From contig CABJAV010000037.1 in NCBI GenBank assembly GCA_902363675.1, forward strand, positions 1 through 24,750: 24,750 nt of DNA, in the 5' to 3' direction. The position numbers and the translations under genes are program-made. Below the pieces are notes generated by a model, which worked only from the letters and a program-made list of their open reading frames with translations, searched no databases and was not told where the DNA came from. Source of the stretch: Lachnospiraceae bacterium (GTDB taxonomy: Bacteria; Bacillota; Clostridia; Lachnospirales; Lachnospiraceae). Positions 6,938 through 15,835 of the stretch are shown in pieces; position 1 is the first letter of the stretch; the number at the start of each line of letters is the position of its first letter.

Positions 6938-8206
6938 ATGTTTGACTTCACAAAAGAAAGAGAAGCATTTGAAAATAAAGCATGGCTCAGTTCACCAACG
7001 ATGCATGGACCGGAGCTTGAATACATAAAAGAAGCCTATGAAACCAACTGGATGTCAACGGTTGGTGCAAATATCAATGAAGTGGAGCGATTAGCCAGTG
7101 AAAAGGTAGGATGTAAATATGCAGTCGCCCTGTCAGCAGGAACCGCAGCACTTCATATGGCAGTGAAACTGGCAGGGGTAAAACCGGGAGATAAAGTATT
7201 CTGTTCCGATATGACGTTTGATGCAACGGTGAATCCGGTTGTCTATGAAGGTGGAGTTCCGGTATTTATCGATACAGAATACGATACCTGGAATATGGAC
7301 CCGGTGGCATTGGAAAAAGCATTTGTACTTTATCCGGAAGTGAAAGTGGTTGTTACAGCACATCTATACGGTACACCGGGAAAAGTGGATGAAATCCGAA
7401 ATGTATGTGAAAAACACAATGCGATTTTGATCGAGGATGCAGCAGAATCACTTGGTGCGACTTATAAAGGAAAGCAGACGGGACAATTTGGTGATTTTAA
7501 TGCAATCTCATTTAATGGAAACAAGATCATAACCGGATCAGCCGGCGGAATGCTTCTTACCGATGATGAAGAAGCGGCAAAGAAAGTGCGGAAATGGTCC
7601 ACACAGTCCAGAGAAAATGCTCCGTGGTATCAACATGAGGAACTAGGATACAATTACCGCATGAGCAATGTAATCGCGGGCGTGGTAAGAGGACAGTTCC
7701 CTTATCTGGAAGAGCATATTGCACAGAAGAAAGCAATTTACGAAAGATATAAAGACGGTCTGAAGGAACTTCCGGTACATATGAATCCATATGATGGAAC
7801 AAATAGTGAACCGAATTTCTGGCTCAGTTGTATGATCATTGAACCGGACGCCATGTGCAAGCAGGTACGTGGCGAACAGGAAGCTCTCTATATCGGCGAA
7901 CAGGGGAAAAGCTGTCCGACAGAAATCTTGGATGCAATCGCGAGTATCAATGCAGAGGGACGGCCGATATGGAAACCGATGCATATGCAGCCAATTTATC
8001 GTATGAATGGTTTTTTGACACGGGAAGGAAACGGAAGAGCGAAGACCAATGCTTATATCAGCGGTGGGACTCTTGGAAAAGACGGAAAGCCACTTGATGT
8101 GGGAATGGATATTTTTCATCGAGGGTTATGTCTGCCAAGCGATAATAAAATGACAGTGGAGCAGCAGAAACGAATTATAGAAGTGATCAAAGAGTGTTTT
8201 GCATAA
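6938..8206 (+). CDS. Sugar aminotransferase, DegT/DnrJ/EryC1/StrS family (PglE-like)
   Basis: PLP-dependent enzyme that transfers an amino group to a 4-keto nucleotide sugar in the cytoplasm. Family marks are SAGTAALHMA near residue 66 (phosphate pocket), EDAAES with D167, which pairs with the PLP nitrogen, and SFNGNKIITGSAGG with the Schiff-base lysine K196. At 422 residues it is somewhat longer than PglE (about 390), the extra lying in the C-terminal third. The ATG has AGAGGAAAAC upstream. It is followed at once by a PglC-type transferase and a PglD-type acetyltransferase. That order suggests synthesis of a UDP-4-amino sugar such as UDP-bacillosamine, which primes the polysaccharide. The 4,6-dehydratase (PglF type) that makes its substrate is not in the window. 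Confidence 0.85.
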   Translation: MFDFTKEREAFENKAWLSSPTMHGPELEYIKEAYETNWMSTVGANINEVERLASEKVGCKYAVALSAGTAALHMAVKLAGVKPGDKVFCSDMTFDATVNPVVYEGGVPVFIDTEYDTWNMDPVALEKAFVLYPEVKVVVTAHLYGTPGKVDEIRNVCEKHNAILIEDAAESLGATYKGKQTGQFGDFNAISFNGNKIITGSAGGMLLTDDEEAAKKVRKWSTQSRENAPWYQHEELGYNYRMSNVIAGVVRGQFPYLEEHIAQKKAIYERYKDGLKELPVHMNPYDGTNSEPNFWLSCMIIEPDAMCKQVRGEQEALYIGEQGKSCPTEILDAIASINAEGRPIWKPMHMQPIYRMNGFLTREGNGRAKTNAYISGGTLGKDGKPLDVGMDIFHRGLCLPSDNKMTVEQQKRIIEVIKECFA

Positions 8207-8219
8207 GCAGGAGATAATA

Positions 8220-8843
8220 ATGCAACATAGACAGGGATTTTATGAAAAATATGTAAAACGACTGATAGATATTGTGTGTTCACTGGTTGTTCTGGTATTG
8301 TTCTGGTGGCTATATATAATTTTAGCGATAATGGTTCGTGTAAAACTTGGTTCTCCAGTACTGTTTAAACAACAAAGACCGGGAAAAAACGAAAGAATTT
8401 TCAATATGTATAAGTTTCGTACAATGACGGATGCGCGGGATGAAAACGGGAATTTGTTATCGGATGAGGTTCGATTGACAAAGTTTGGAAAAGCGCTTCG
8501 GGCAACCTCTTTGGATGAATTGCCGGAGATTTTCAATATTCTGAAAGGTGATATGAGCCTCATTGGTCCGAGACCATTATTGGTACAGTATTTGCCGAGA
8601 TATAATGAAGAACAACATCACAGACATGATGTCAGACCGGGACTTACCGGGTATGCACAGGCACATGGAAGAAACGCAGTGTCATGGGAAGAAAAGTTTG
8701 CAATGGATGTATGGTATGTGAATCATGTTTCGATGAAAACAGATATTAAGGTTATTTTGGATACAGTAAAAACTGTAGTGAAAAAAGAAGGAATTTCGTC
8801 TGATACATCAGCGACGATGGAAGAGTTTATGGGAAACAAATAA
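8220..8843 (+). CDS. Initiating sugar phosphotransferase, PglC-like
   Basis: Transfers a phospho-sugar from UDP-sugar to undecaprenyl phosphate, the first committed step of the repeat unit. The start at 8220 is chosen because AGGAG lies 6 nt upstream; a TTG 7 codons earlier overlaps the aminotransferase stop. The 207-residue length fits the small single-helix PglC class. KRLIDIV then VCSLVVLVLFWWLYIILAIMV (near 19-39) form the re-entrant membrane helix. KFRTM (65-69), the catalytic dyad S97-L-D99-E100-LPE, GDMSLIGPRPLL and RPGLTGYAQAHGRN complete the family signature. It lies 13 nt after the aminotransferase and immediately before the acetyltransferase ATG, so the three are translationally linked. 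Confidence 0.92.
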   Translation: MQHRQGFYEKYVKRLIDIVCSLVVLVLFWWLYIILAIMVRVKLGSPVLFKQQRPGKNERIFNMYKFRTMTDARDENGNLLSDEVRLTKFGKALRATSLDELPEIFNILKGDMSLIGPRPLLVQYLPRYNEEQHHRHDVRPGLTGYAQAHGRNAVSWEEKFAMDVWYVNHVSMKTDIKVILDTVKTVVKKEGISSDTSATMEEFMGNK

Positions 8844-9473
8844 ATGAAAAGATTAGCTATCATAGGTGCAAGTGGTCATGGAAAAGTGATTGCTGATATT
8901 GCTGTTAAGAACGGATACAAAGAAATTGTTTTTTTGGATGACAATCCTAATGTACAAGAATGTGCTGGATTCCGGGTTGTTGGAACATCAGAAGATGTGG
9001 ATAAATATTCGGACTATGATATTATTGTTGCGATAGGAAATGCTTCAATTCGCAAAAAGATACATAAACAGGTGGGAGAATATAGGCTTACTACTTTGAT
9101 TCATCCGCAATCTGTAATCAGCAGAAGAGTTACAATTGGAAAAGGTACTGTGGTTATGGCAGGTGCGATAATTAACTCTGATACAAAAATCGGTGAGGGA
9201 TGCATTATAAATACCGGTGCATCGGTTGACCATGATTGTAGTATTGGAGATTTTGTGCATGTGTCGGTCGGGGCGCATATTGCAGGTACTGTAACTATCG
9301 GAAAGAGAACCTGGATCGGTGCAGGCGCTACAGTGAGCAATAACATTGAAATCTGTAGTGAGTGTATGATCGGGGCTGGTGCGGTGGTGGTAAGTAATAT
9401 AAAGGAGAAAGGAACTTATATAGGAGTTCCAGTGAAAAATGGAAGACGAACGTATTTTCGGGGGGGAGGGTAA
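8844..9473 (+). CDS. Sugar O/N-acyltransferase, NeuD/PglD family
   Basis: The 209-residue protein has an N-terminal nucleotide-sugar-binding Rossmann-like half (RLAIIGASGHGKVIADIA) and a C-terminal left-handed beta-helix of hexapeptide repeats. H in VDHDCSIGDF is the expected catalytic base and IGAGAVVVSNIKEKGTYIGVP the acetyl-CoA-binding coil. PglD acetylates the 4-amino group of UDP-bacillosamine, and the place right after PglE- and PglC-like genes makes this the likely role. Start and preceding stop abut (TAA-ATG). The gene ends in a G7 tract (9460-9466) that gives RGGG at the C-terminus; slippage there would change only the last few residues. Confidence 0.87.
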   Translation: MKRLAIIGASGHGKVIADIAVKNGYKEIVFLDDNPNVQECAGFRVVGTSEDVDKYSDYDIIVAIGNASIRKKIHKQVGEYRLTTLIHPQSVISRRVTIGKGTVVMAGAIINSDTKIGEGCIINTGASVDHDCSIGDFVHVSVGAHIAGTVTIGKRTWIGAGATVSNNIEICSECMIGAGAVVVSNIKEKGTYIGVPVKNGRRTYFRGGG

Positions 9474-9530
9474 CCCTTAGTTTATATAATATAGCAAGCC
9501 CTAAGGCAAGAATTGCATAAGGGGGAAGCT

Positions 9531-10163
9531 ATGAAGAATTTGTATATTATCGGCGCAGGCGGTTTTGGCCGAGAGGTTGCGTGGTGTGTTGAACGAATTA
9601 ATGAAGTAACACCTACATGGAAAATTAAGGGCTTTATTGATGATGATGAAACAAAGTGGGGAGCAAAAGAGGATGAGTATTTGGTACTTGGTGGCTGTGA
9701 GTATTTGAAACAGCAGAATGATGCGTATGCAGTTTGTGCAGTTGGAAATGTTAAAGTACGCAAGCAAATAATTGAAAAATTATCAAATAGTGGCGTGCGA
9801 TTTGCAACAATTGTAGATCCATCTGTCATCTTATCAAAGAGAGTTTCAATTGGCGAGGGAACTATTATATGTGCAGGAACGATTATTACAGTAGATATAG
9901 AAATAGGAAATCATGTGATTATAAATTTGGATTGCACTTTGGGACATGATGATGCCATTGCAGATTACGTAACTATTTATCCAAGTGTGAATATCTCAGG
10001 AAATGTCACAGTAGGTGAATGTTCTGAATTAGGAACCGGTATGCAGATTATACAGGGGAAGAATATTGCACCTAACACAATTATAGGTGCAGGTGCAGTA
10101 GTTGTTAAGGACTTGAATGAAAGTGGAACTTATGTAGGTAGTCCGGCTAAGAAAATAAAGTAA
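9531..10163 (+). CDS. Second NeuD/PglD-family sugar acyltransferase
   Basis: The start at 9531 has GGGGGAAGCT before it; an in-frame TTG 6 codons earlier lacks this. The 210-residue protein repeats the architecture of the previous gene: NLYIIGAGGFGREVAWCVE at the N-terminus, hexapeptide repeats from about residue 90, H in LGHDDAIADY as the likely base, and IGAGAVVVKDLNESGTYVG near the end. It is clearly diverged from its neighbour, so it is a second enzyme and not a recent duplicate. The acceptor may be a different amino or hydroxyl group, and the acyl donor could be other than acetyl-CoA. A 57-nt spacer separates the two genes. Confidence 0.85.
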   Translation: MKNLYIIGAGGFGREVAWCVERINEVTPTWKIKGFIDDDETKWGAKEDEYLVLGGCEYLKQQNDAYAVCAVGNVKVRKQIIEKLSNSGVRFATIVDPSVILSKRVSIGEGTIICAGTIITVDIEIGNHVIINLDCTLGHDDAIADYVTIYPSVNISGNVTVGECSELGTGMQIIQGKNIAPNTIIGAGAVVVKDLNESGTYVGSPAKKIK

Positions 10164-10176
10164 GGAATCTTGATGT

Positions 10177-11259
10177 ATGAAAATAATGATACTTGCTAAC
10201 AATGATGTAGGCTTATATCAGTTTAGAAAAGAATTAATAGAAGAACTACGCAAGGAAAATGAGGTCATTATTTCGTTGCCTTACGGAGATTTCATTGAGC
10301 CACTAAAAAAGATGGGCTGTAAGTTTATTGACACCCCAGTAGATAGAAGAGGGATAAATCCTTTTACTGATTTGAGCTTATTTAGAAATTATAGAGAGCT
10401 CTTGAAAAATGAAAAGCCGGCTCTTGTAATTACATATACGATTAAGCCAAACGTATATGGTGGTTTTGCATGTAGATTGGCAAAGATTCCTTATGCAGTG
10501 AATATTACTGGTTTAGGAACTGCTTTTGAAAATGGTGGTCTCTTAAAGAAAATTGTAACAGTAATGAATAAAGCTGCTTGTAAGAAAGCAAAGGTTGTTT
10601 TTTTTGAAAATGAGGGGGATAGACAGATTTTCATCCGAGAGAAGATTGTTAAAGAAGAACAGACACACAGATTAAATGGCGCAGGAGTAAATATCGAAAA
10701 GTATCAAGTGGTTGACTATCCACAAGGCAATAAATTCAAGTTTTTATTTATGGGGCGTGTTATGGCTGAAAAAGGAATAGATGAGTTATTTGAGGCTATG
10801 AGAAAGATTATTTCGGATGGTATTAGTTGCGAGTTAGATGTTCTTGGAGGATACGAAGAGAATTATAAAGATAAAATTGAAAAGTATGAATCTGAAGGAT
10901 GGCTACATTATCACGGATATCAGAAAGATGTTCGACCTTTTATCGAAGCTTGCCATTGTTTTGTTCTTCCGTCTTGGCATGAAGGAATGGCAAATACAAA
11001 CCTAGAAAGTGCTGCGACAGGCCGCCCCATTATTACAAGTAATATCCACGGATGCAAGGAAGCAGTTGTTGATGGAAAAACTGGGTTCTTGGCTAACAGA
11101 AAAGATGCTGAGGACTTATACAAAGTAATGAAGAAAATGACTCAACTTTCATATGAAGAACGTCAAGTTATGGGATTAGCTGGCCGTGAACATATGGAGA
11201 AAGTGTTTGATAAGAAAAAAGTTGTTGGCGAGACAATAAGTTGTTTATTGAAGCAATAG
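10177..11259 (+). CDS. Glycosyltransferase, GT4 family (PglA-like)
   Basis: The 360-residue GT-B enzyme has an N-terminal acceptor domain beginning MKIMILANNDVGLYQFRKEL. The glycan-biosynthesis landmark NITGLGTAF lies near 110, and the C-terminal donor domain has FMGRVMAEKGIDELFEA. The retaining-enzyme EX7E motif is HEGMANTNLESAATGRP. It resembles PglA-type transferases that add the second sugar onto undecaprenyl-diphosphate-bacillosamine, which fits its place right after the priming module. The donor sugar cannot be read from sequence. It starts 13 nt after the preceding acyltransferase. Coding from here on is more AT-rich than the priming genes. Confidence 0.87.
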   Translation: MKIMILANNDVGLYQFRKELIEELRKENEVIISLPYGDFIEPLKKMGCKFIDTPVDRRGINPFTDLSLFRNYRELLKNEKPALVITYTIKPNVYGGFACRLAKIPYAVNITGLGTAFENGGLLKKIVTVMNKAACKKAKVVFFENEGDRQIFIREKIVKEEQTHRLNGAGVNIEKYQVVDYPQGNKFKFLFMGRVMAEKGIDELFEAMRKIISDGISCELDVLGGYEENYKDKIEKYESEGWLHYHGYQKDVRPFIEACHCFVLPSWHEGMANTNLESAATGRPIITSNIHGCKEAVVDGKTGFLANRKDAEDLYKVMKKMTQLSYEERQVMGLAGREHMEKVFDKKKVVGETISCLLKQ

Positions 11260-11357
11260 AGGTTGCTTCATAACAGGAAAAATGAAATTAGTTAATTTAA
11301 AGAACAGTAATAAGTATAGCAAAGAACATGTTATGAACAAAATAAAAAATATATATG

Positions 11358-11376
11358 ACAATAAATGATTTATTGT
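11358..11376. other. Palindrome in the 152-nt intergenic gap
   Basis: ACAATAAA (11358-11365) and TTTATTGT (11369-11376) form a perfect 8-bp inverted repeat with a 3-nt centre. It lies 35 nt before the next gene start in the longest gap among the first polysaccharide genes. It could be a weak hairpin or regulator site; no promoter is clear. Confidence 0.3.
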
Positions 11377-11411
11377 ATAGCTATTATATAGAGAAACTGG
11401 GAGAAAAGAAT

Positions 11412-12515
11412 ATGATCAGAGTTCTTCAAGTGGTTACACAGATGAATCGTGGCGGTCTTGAAACCATGATTATGAATTATTATAGAAATATAAATCGGGA
11501 AAATGTTCAATTTGATTTCTTAGAGCATCGAAAAGATGAAGCTGATTATGACAAGGAAATTCTTGAATTGGGTGGCAGGATATATCGGATTTCTAGGTTA
11601 AATCCATTTAGTATATCGTATAAAAAGGAATTACGTGATTTCTTTGAGGTGCATCCTGAATATCAGATTATACACGTTCATCAAGATTGCATGAGCGCAA
11701 TTATTTTGGAGGTCGCAAAAGAAAAAAATGTTCAAGTAAGAATTGCACATAGTCATAGTTCTAGTCAAGACAAGAATATAAAATATCCGCTGAAATTATT
11801 TTTTCGAAAATTTATAGCAAGGTATGCAACTGATCTTATGGCCTGTGGAAACAAAGCTGGGCAATGGATGTTTGCGGGCGCTAAATTTCAAGTCCTTAAT
11901 AATGCGATAGATACTTCAAAGTATGTTTATGATAAGCAGAAAAGAAAATCGGTAAGAAAAGAATTTGGAGTATCACAAACTGAACTTTTGGTAGGACATG
12001 TAGGTAGGTTTTCATATCCAAAGAATCACGAGTTCCTGATCAAGATTTTTAAGGCGATAAATGATAAGATTTCAGCAAAATTGTTATTAGTGGGTAACGG
12101 AGAATTAATGCCTGAAATTCAAAATGAAGTATATAAACTTGGATTGAGTGACAAAGTGATTTTCGCAGGTCTGAGAACGGATGTTGCTAGATTACTGCAA
12201 GGAATGGATGTTTTTGTATTTCCTTCAATATATGAAGGATTACCAGTTTCTGTTGTTGAGGCTCAAGCAGCTGGAGTACCTTGCATTATATCTGATACAA
12301 TACCAGAGGAGTGTATTCTTATAAACGAATTGGTTAAACGAGTGAGTTTATCTATGCCTCCTGAAAAATGGGGAGATGGTATTATTGAATTATCAAAAAT
12401 TGAAAGAAAAGATTATAGTAGTAAAGTTAAAGATGAGGGATATGATATTGTAGAATCAGCTAAATGGCTCGAAAATTTTTATCTTAATCAATTTACTCAA
12501 ATGCAATCAAATTAG
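11412..12515 (+). CDS. Glycosyltransferase, GT4 family (EpsF-like)
   Basis: The start at 11412 is preferred. The conserved GT4 opening MIRVLQVVTQMNRGGLETMI begins there and GGGAGAAAAGAAT precedes it; the 19-residue extension to 11355 looks spurious. The protein has 367 residues with GT-B marks: N-terminal 'GGLETM' loop, HSHSSSQD near 110, VGHVGRFSYPKNH opening the donor domain, and EX7E in YEGLPVSVVEAQAAG. It is a retaining transferase on the inner face of the membrane, adding one sugar to the lipid-linked repeat unit. Specificity is unknown. It belongs to the same + strand series but after a 152-nt gap. Confidence 0.86.
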   Translation: MIRVLQVVTQMNRGGLETMIMNYYRNINRENVQFDFLEHRKDEADYDKEILELGGRIYRISRLNPFSISYKKELRDFFEVHPEYQIIHVHQDCMSAIILEVAKEKNVQVRIAHSHSSSQDKNIKYPLKLFFRKFIARYATDLMACGNKAGQWMFAGAKFQVLNNAIDTSKYVYDKQKRKSVRKEFGVSQTELLVGHVGRFSYPKNHEFLIKIFKAINDKISAKLLLVGNGELMPEIQNEVYKLGLSDKVIFAGLRTDVARLLQGMDVFVFPSIYEGLPVSVVEAQAAGVPCIISDTIPEECILINELVKRVSLSMPPEKWGDGIIELSKIERKDYSSKVKDEGYDIVESAKWLENFYLNQFTQMQSN

Positions 12516-12534
12516 ATTTATTAATAGGAATGTT

Positions 12535-13608
12535 ATGAAGAAAATTTTGTTTTATATTAATACATTAGAAAATGGTGGAGCAGAGAGAGCAATTTGTAAT
12601 ACTGCATCATATTTTGCAGAACATGATTGGAAAGTAATTCTTCTTACTTCATATCGTGTAGAAAAAGAGTATACATATAGCGATAAAATTCAGAGAGTGA
12701 TAATAGAGCAAACAAGGACGAATGACTCTGCAATCCGGAGAAATTTGAATCGAATAAAAGCTATTCGAAAAATCTGTAAAGATTATAAAATAGATATAGC
12801 TGTTTCGTTTATGAGGGAACCAAATTTCCGATTGGTTTTGGCAACTTGGGGAATTAAAACTAAAGCGGTTATTTCTGTAAGAAATGATCCAAATAGAGAG
12901 TATAGTGGTACGGTTGGAAAAGTAGTTGGGAAAATATTGTTGCCATGTGCAGATGGTGCTGTATTCCAGACTGAAGATGCAAAAAGGTGGTTTCCCAAAA
13001 AACTTCAAAGGAAAGCAAAGGTAATTTATAATGTAGTTGATTCAAAATTTTTTGAAACAACATATTGTGGAGAACATGACATTATTACTGTTGGAAGGAT
13101 CTCTCCACAAAAAAATCATACCATGTTAATTAAAGCTTTTAAAAAAGTTCATGATGAATTTCCTGAAGAACGATTGGTTATATGTGGGCGAACTCAGACC
13201 GAGATGGGAATCAAAGAATTGATTGAAAAATTAGAACTAGAGGATAGTGTTATTTTGCTTGGTCAGAGAGAGAATGTGCCGGAAATATTATCAAAAGCAA
13301 AATTATTTGTATTAAGTTCAGATTATGAAGGTATGCCCAATGCACTTATGGAGGCAATGGCGGTGGGCGTGCCTGCAATATCAACGGATTGTCCCTGTGG
13401 AGGGCCAAAGGAACTTTTTGGAGAAGAATTAAAGAATTGCCTTATTCCTGTTGGGGATATTGATGCTTTGGCCAAAAAGATGATTAGTTTTCTTCAAGAT
13501 GATAATAAGAGAAAAATAGTTGCGGATAAACTGAACCAAAGGGCACAAACTTTTCAAGCAGATATAATAGGAAAAATGTGGATTAATTATATTAAAGAAC
13601 TGTGCTAG
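12535..13608 (+). CDS. Glycosyltransferase, GT4 family (PglH/PglJ-like)
   Basis: The 357-residue GT-B protein begins MKKILFYINTLENGGAERAI with the 'GGAER' acceptor loop. SVRNDPNREYSG lies near 120, TVGRISPQKNH opens the donor domain, and EX7E is in YEGMPNALMEAMAVG, followed by STDCPCGGP. This combination is typical of PglH/PglJ-type N-acetylgalactosaminyl transferases and related capsule enzymes, so transfer of a HexNAc is a reasonable guess only. AGGAATGTT precedes the ATG, 19 nt after the previous stop. Confidence 0.86.
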   Translation: MKKILFYINTLENGGAERAICNTASYFAEHDWKVILLTSYRVEKEYTYSDKIQRVIIEQTRTNDSAIRRNLNRIKAIRKICKDYKIDIAVSFMREPNFRLVLATWGIKTKAVISVRNDPNREYSGTVGKVVGKILLPCADGAVFQTEDAKRWFPKKLQRKAKVIYNVVDSKFFETTYCGEHDIITVGRISPQKNHTMLIKAFKKVHDEFPEERLVICGRTQTEMGIKELIEKLELEDSVILLGQRENVPEILSKAKLFVLSSDYEGMPNALMEAMAVGVPAISTDCPCGGPKELFGEELKNCLIPVGDIDALAKKMISFLQDDNKRKIVADKLNQRAQTFQADIIGKMWINYIKELC

Positions 13609-13638
13609 TCAGGAAAGCGATGGAGAAAAATAAATGAA

Positions 13639-14706
13639 ATGATGGTGTATATAATAATATTTTTGATTACAATTGTTTTGTGTGGATTTGAGGCTAACAT
13701 GAAATATATAACAATTGGTGGAAATAAGGTAGCTATAAAACAAATTTCTTTTTGGATAATATATATTTATCTATTGATTTTAGGAATCTGTAGAAATGAA
13801 TTTTTAGGGGCCGATAGCTCAAGTTATAAGATTTATTATTGGGATGTATATAAAAATTTAGATTTTGTATCCGCAATACATCATGATAACGATTTTGGAT
13901 TTGGCACAGTTTGTTGGATTATTTCACGGTTTACGGATGATTATTGGATATTTAGAGCAGTAATTTATGGTGTATCATTTACTATTATAAGTATATGGAT
14001 TTATAAATATTCCAAAAATATTTCTGTTAGTTTTTTACTTTTTTTAGGCTTTGGACATTTGAAATTTGATTTTACAATATTAAGACAAGTTATTGCTGTT
14101 AGTATATTTATATGGGGATTTAAATTTATTATAGAAAGAAAGCTTTTAAAATATATTATTGTTATTGCTTTAGCTGCATGCTTTCATAAAACAGTATTAT
14201 TTATGATAATGTTGTATCCTTTTGGTGATAAAAGAATAAAAAATGAGAGGGCGATTGTAAAAATAATATGTTTATTAGGTGCGATTGGTATTGTGGTAGC
14301 TGGTGGAAGTTTGATAACAATTTTTTATCAAAGACAAGATTATAGTGGATATTTGGTTAAAGGAGAAGGATATAATTTACTCTTGTTCTATATTATTTTA
14401 TTTTTAGTTTTAAAACTTTTTGTAAACAGAATTTTGCAAAATGATATTTTAAAAACGGAATTGAATTTGATGGTGCCTAATATATGTATTCAAATTGTTG
14501 CAACAACATTTAGTTTATTTACAAGAATGTTGTTTTATACAACACCATTTACATTTATATTAGTCCCTGATATTTTAGAAGAATTGGATGTAGAAACAAG
14601 GAAAACGATGGTTTTGATACTTGGTGTTATGTTGACTTTATTATTTTATGTTACATATAGAAATGCGGATATAGTCCCATATATTACACATTGGTATAGA
14701 AAATAA
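13639..14706 (+). CDS. EpsG/Wzy-like polysaccharide polymerase
   Basis: The 355-residue protein is almost entirely hydrophobic, with about ten predicted membrane segments. These start MMVYIIIFLITIVLCGFEAN and continue through VIALAACFHKTVLFMIMLYPF and ILGVMLTLLFYVTYR. The extracytoplasmic GADSSSYKIYYWD stretch near 55-68 and HKT in the middle are usual in the EpsG/Wzy family. It would polymerise flipped repeat units outside the membrane. Very high AT content and many ATA/TTA codons are typical of polymerases in such loci. An alternative ATG lies one codon later. It sits between glycosyltransferase genes, as in Wzx/Wzy clusters. Confidence 0.83.
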   Translation: MMVYIIIFLITIVLCGFEANMKYITIGGNKVAIKQISFWIIYIYLLILGICRNEFLGADSSSYKIYYWDVYKNLDFVSAIHHDNDFGFGTVCWIISRFTDDYWIFRAVIYGVSFTIISIWIYKYSKNISVSFLLFLGFGHLKFDFTILRQVIAVSIFIWGFKFIIERKLLKYIIVIALAACFHKTVLFMIMLYPFGDKRIKNERAIVKIICLLGAIGIVVAGGSLITIFYQRQDYSGYLVKGEGYNLLLFYIILFLVLKLFVNRILQNDILKTELNLMVPNICIQIVATTFSLFTRMLFYTTPFTFILVPDILEELDVETRKTMVLILGVMLTLLFYVTYRNADIVPYITHWYRK

Positions 14707-14766
14707 ATGTAGTATGGAATAATATAATTGTATGCATTAAAAAGTATAGGAATAGAGAGTGTAAAT

Positions 14767-15819
14767 ATGAAAACGGTGTTGACAATATTACCAGCCTTAC
14801 CAGTTGGAGGGGCTGAGAATATGGTATATGAATTAATAAAGAATTATGATGTAAGAAGATTTAAAGCTATTGTACTATGTTATGGAGAAAAAACTAATTC
14901 TTATCTAGAAAAGCAAATAGAAAATATTTGTAGAGTTGTTTATGTTGGATTAAAAGGAAAACTTACGGTAGCGTCTTTTGGTAGAGTTTTTCGAGAAATA
15001 AGAAAAATAAAACCAGACATACTGCATGCGCATATGGGTGGGGCGGCATTTGCAATTTTATGGTCATTATTTAATCCTGTTAGGGTGGTGATAACAGTTC
15101 ATACAACACCCCAAAATGCATTTAGCCCTAGAATTGAGAGGTTGATTAGGTTTGGGATTAAAAAGAAGAAAATTAGGTTAGTAACTGTTTCAAAAGAAAA
15201 TTATAAAAAGGCAAAAGAATATTACAGAGTAAAGAATAATCTTTATGAAATTAACAATGGAATTGATATAGATGGGTATTATAAGAGTGAACATGATAAA
15301 TTTACATTTATAAATGTGGCAAGACAGGATGCGAATAAGAATCAACGGGCAATAATAGAGTGTTTTGAAAAAATAGTTAAAAAGCATCCGAACACGAAAC
15401 TTTTTTTGATTGGAGATGGTCCTTTACATAGTGAATTAGTTGAACTTGTGTCAACATTAAAACTTGAGAGTTACGTTGAAATGCCTGGAATGATAGATAG
15501 GACAAAAGAATTTTATGCGCAAGCTGATGTATATGTTCAGGCTTCACATAGAGAAGCGCTACCGCTGTCTGTATTAGAAGCGATGGCAGCAAGGCTTCCG
15601 ATAATAGGTACAGATGTAGGCGGAATGAATGATTTAATCAGTAATAATGGGTATTTAATCGAAGATAATAAAGAAAGCCTTTTATCTGCAATGAGCCAAA
15701 TGCTTTATAATAGTAAAATTGAAATGGAGCAGATGGGATTAAATTCTAGGAAGAAAGTATTAAGTTATACATCTAGCCAAATGGCTGACAGATATATGGA
15801 GATTTATGATAGTTTGTAA
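14767..15819 (+). CDS. Glycosyltransferase, GT4 family
   Basis: The start at 14767 is chosen because MKTVLTILPALPVGGAENMVY is the standard GT4 N-terminus; the frame runs back to a TTG at 14728 without support. The protein has 350 residues. It has the GGAENM acceptor loop, HAHMGGAAFAI and HTTPQNAF in the N-terminal domain, FINVARQDANKNQ at the start of the donor domain, and EX7E in EALPLSVLEAMAARLP. It should add one sugar of the repeat unit on the cytoplasmic side. The ribosome site is weak (GAGAG), so it may depend on translation of upstream genes. Confidence 0.86.
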   Translation: MKTVLTILPALPVGGAENMVYELIKNYDVRRFKAIVLCYGEKTNSYLEKQIENICRVVYVGLKGKLTVASFGRVFREIRKIKPDILHAHMGGAAFAILWSLFNPVRVVITVHTTPQNAFSPRIERLIRFGIKKKKIRLVTVSKENYKKAKEYYRVKNNLYEINNGIDIDGYYKSEHDKFTFINVARQDANKNQRAIIECFEKIVKKHPNTKLFLIGDGPLHSELVELVSTLKLESYVEMPGMIDRTKEFYAQADVYVQASHREALPLSVLEAMAARLPIIGTDVGGMNDLISNNGYLIEDNKESLLSAMSQMLYNSKIEMEQMGLNSRKKVLSYTSSQMADRYMEIYDSL

Positions 15820-15835
15820 AATAAAAGGGTAGTAT

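Noticed and set aside
7643..8119. 158-codon frame on the - strand
   Set aside because: Antisense to the aminotransferase, which carries conserved catalytic motifs throughout. The composition is that of a shadow frame.
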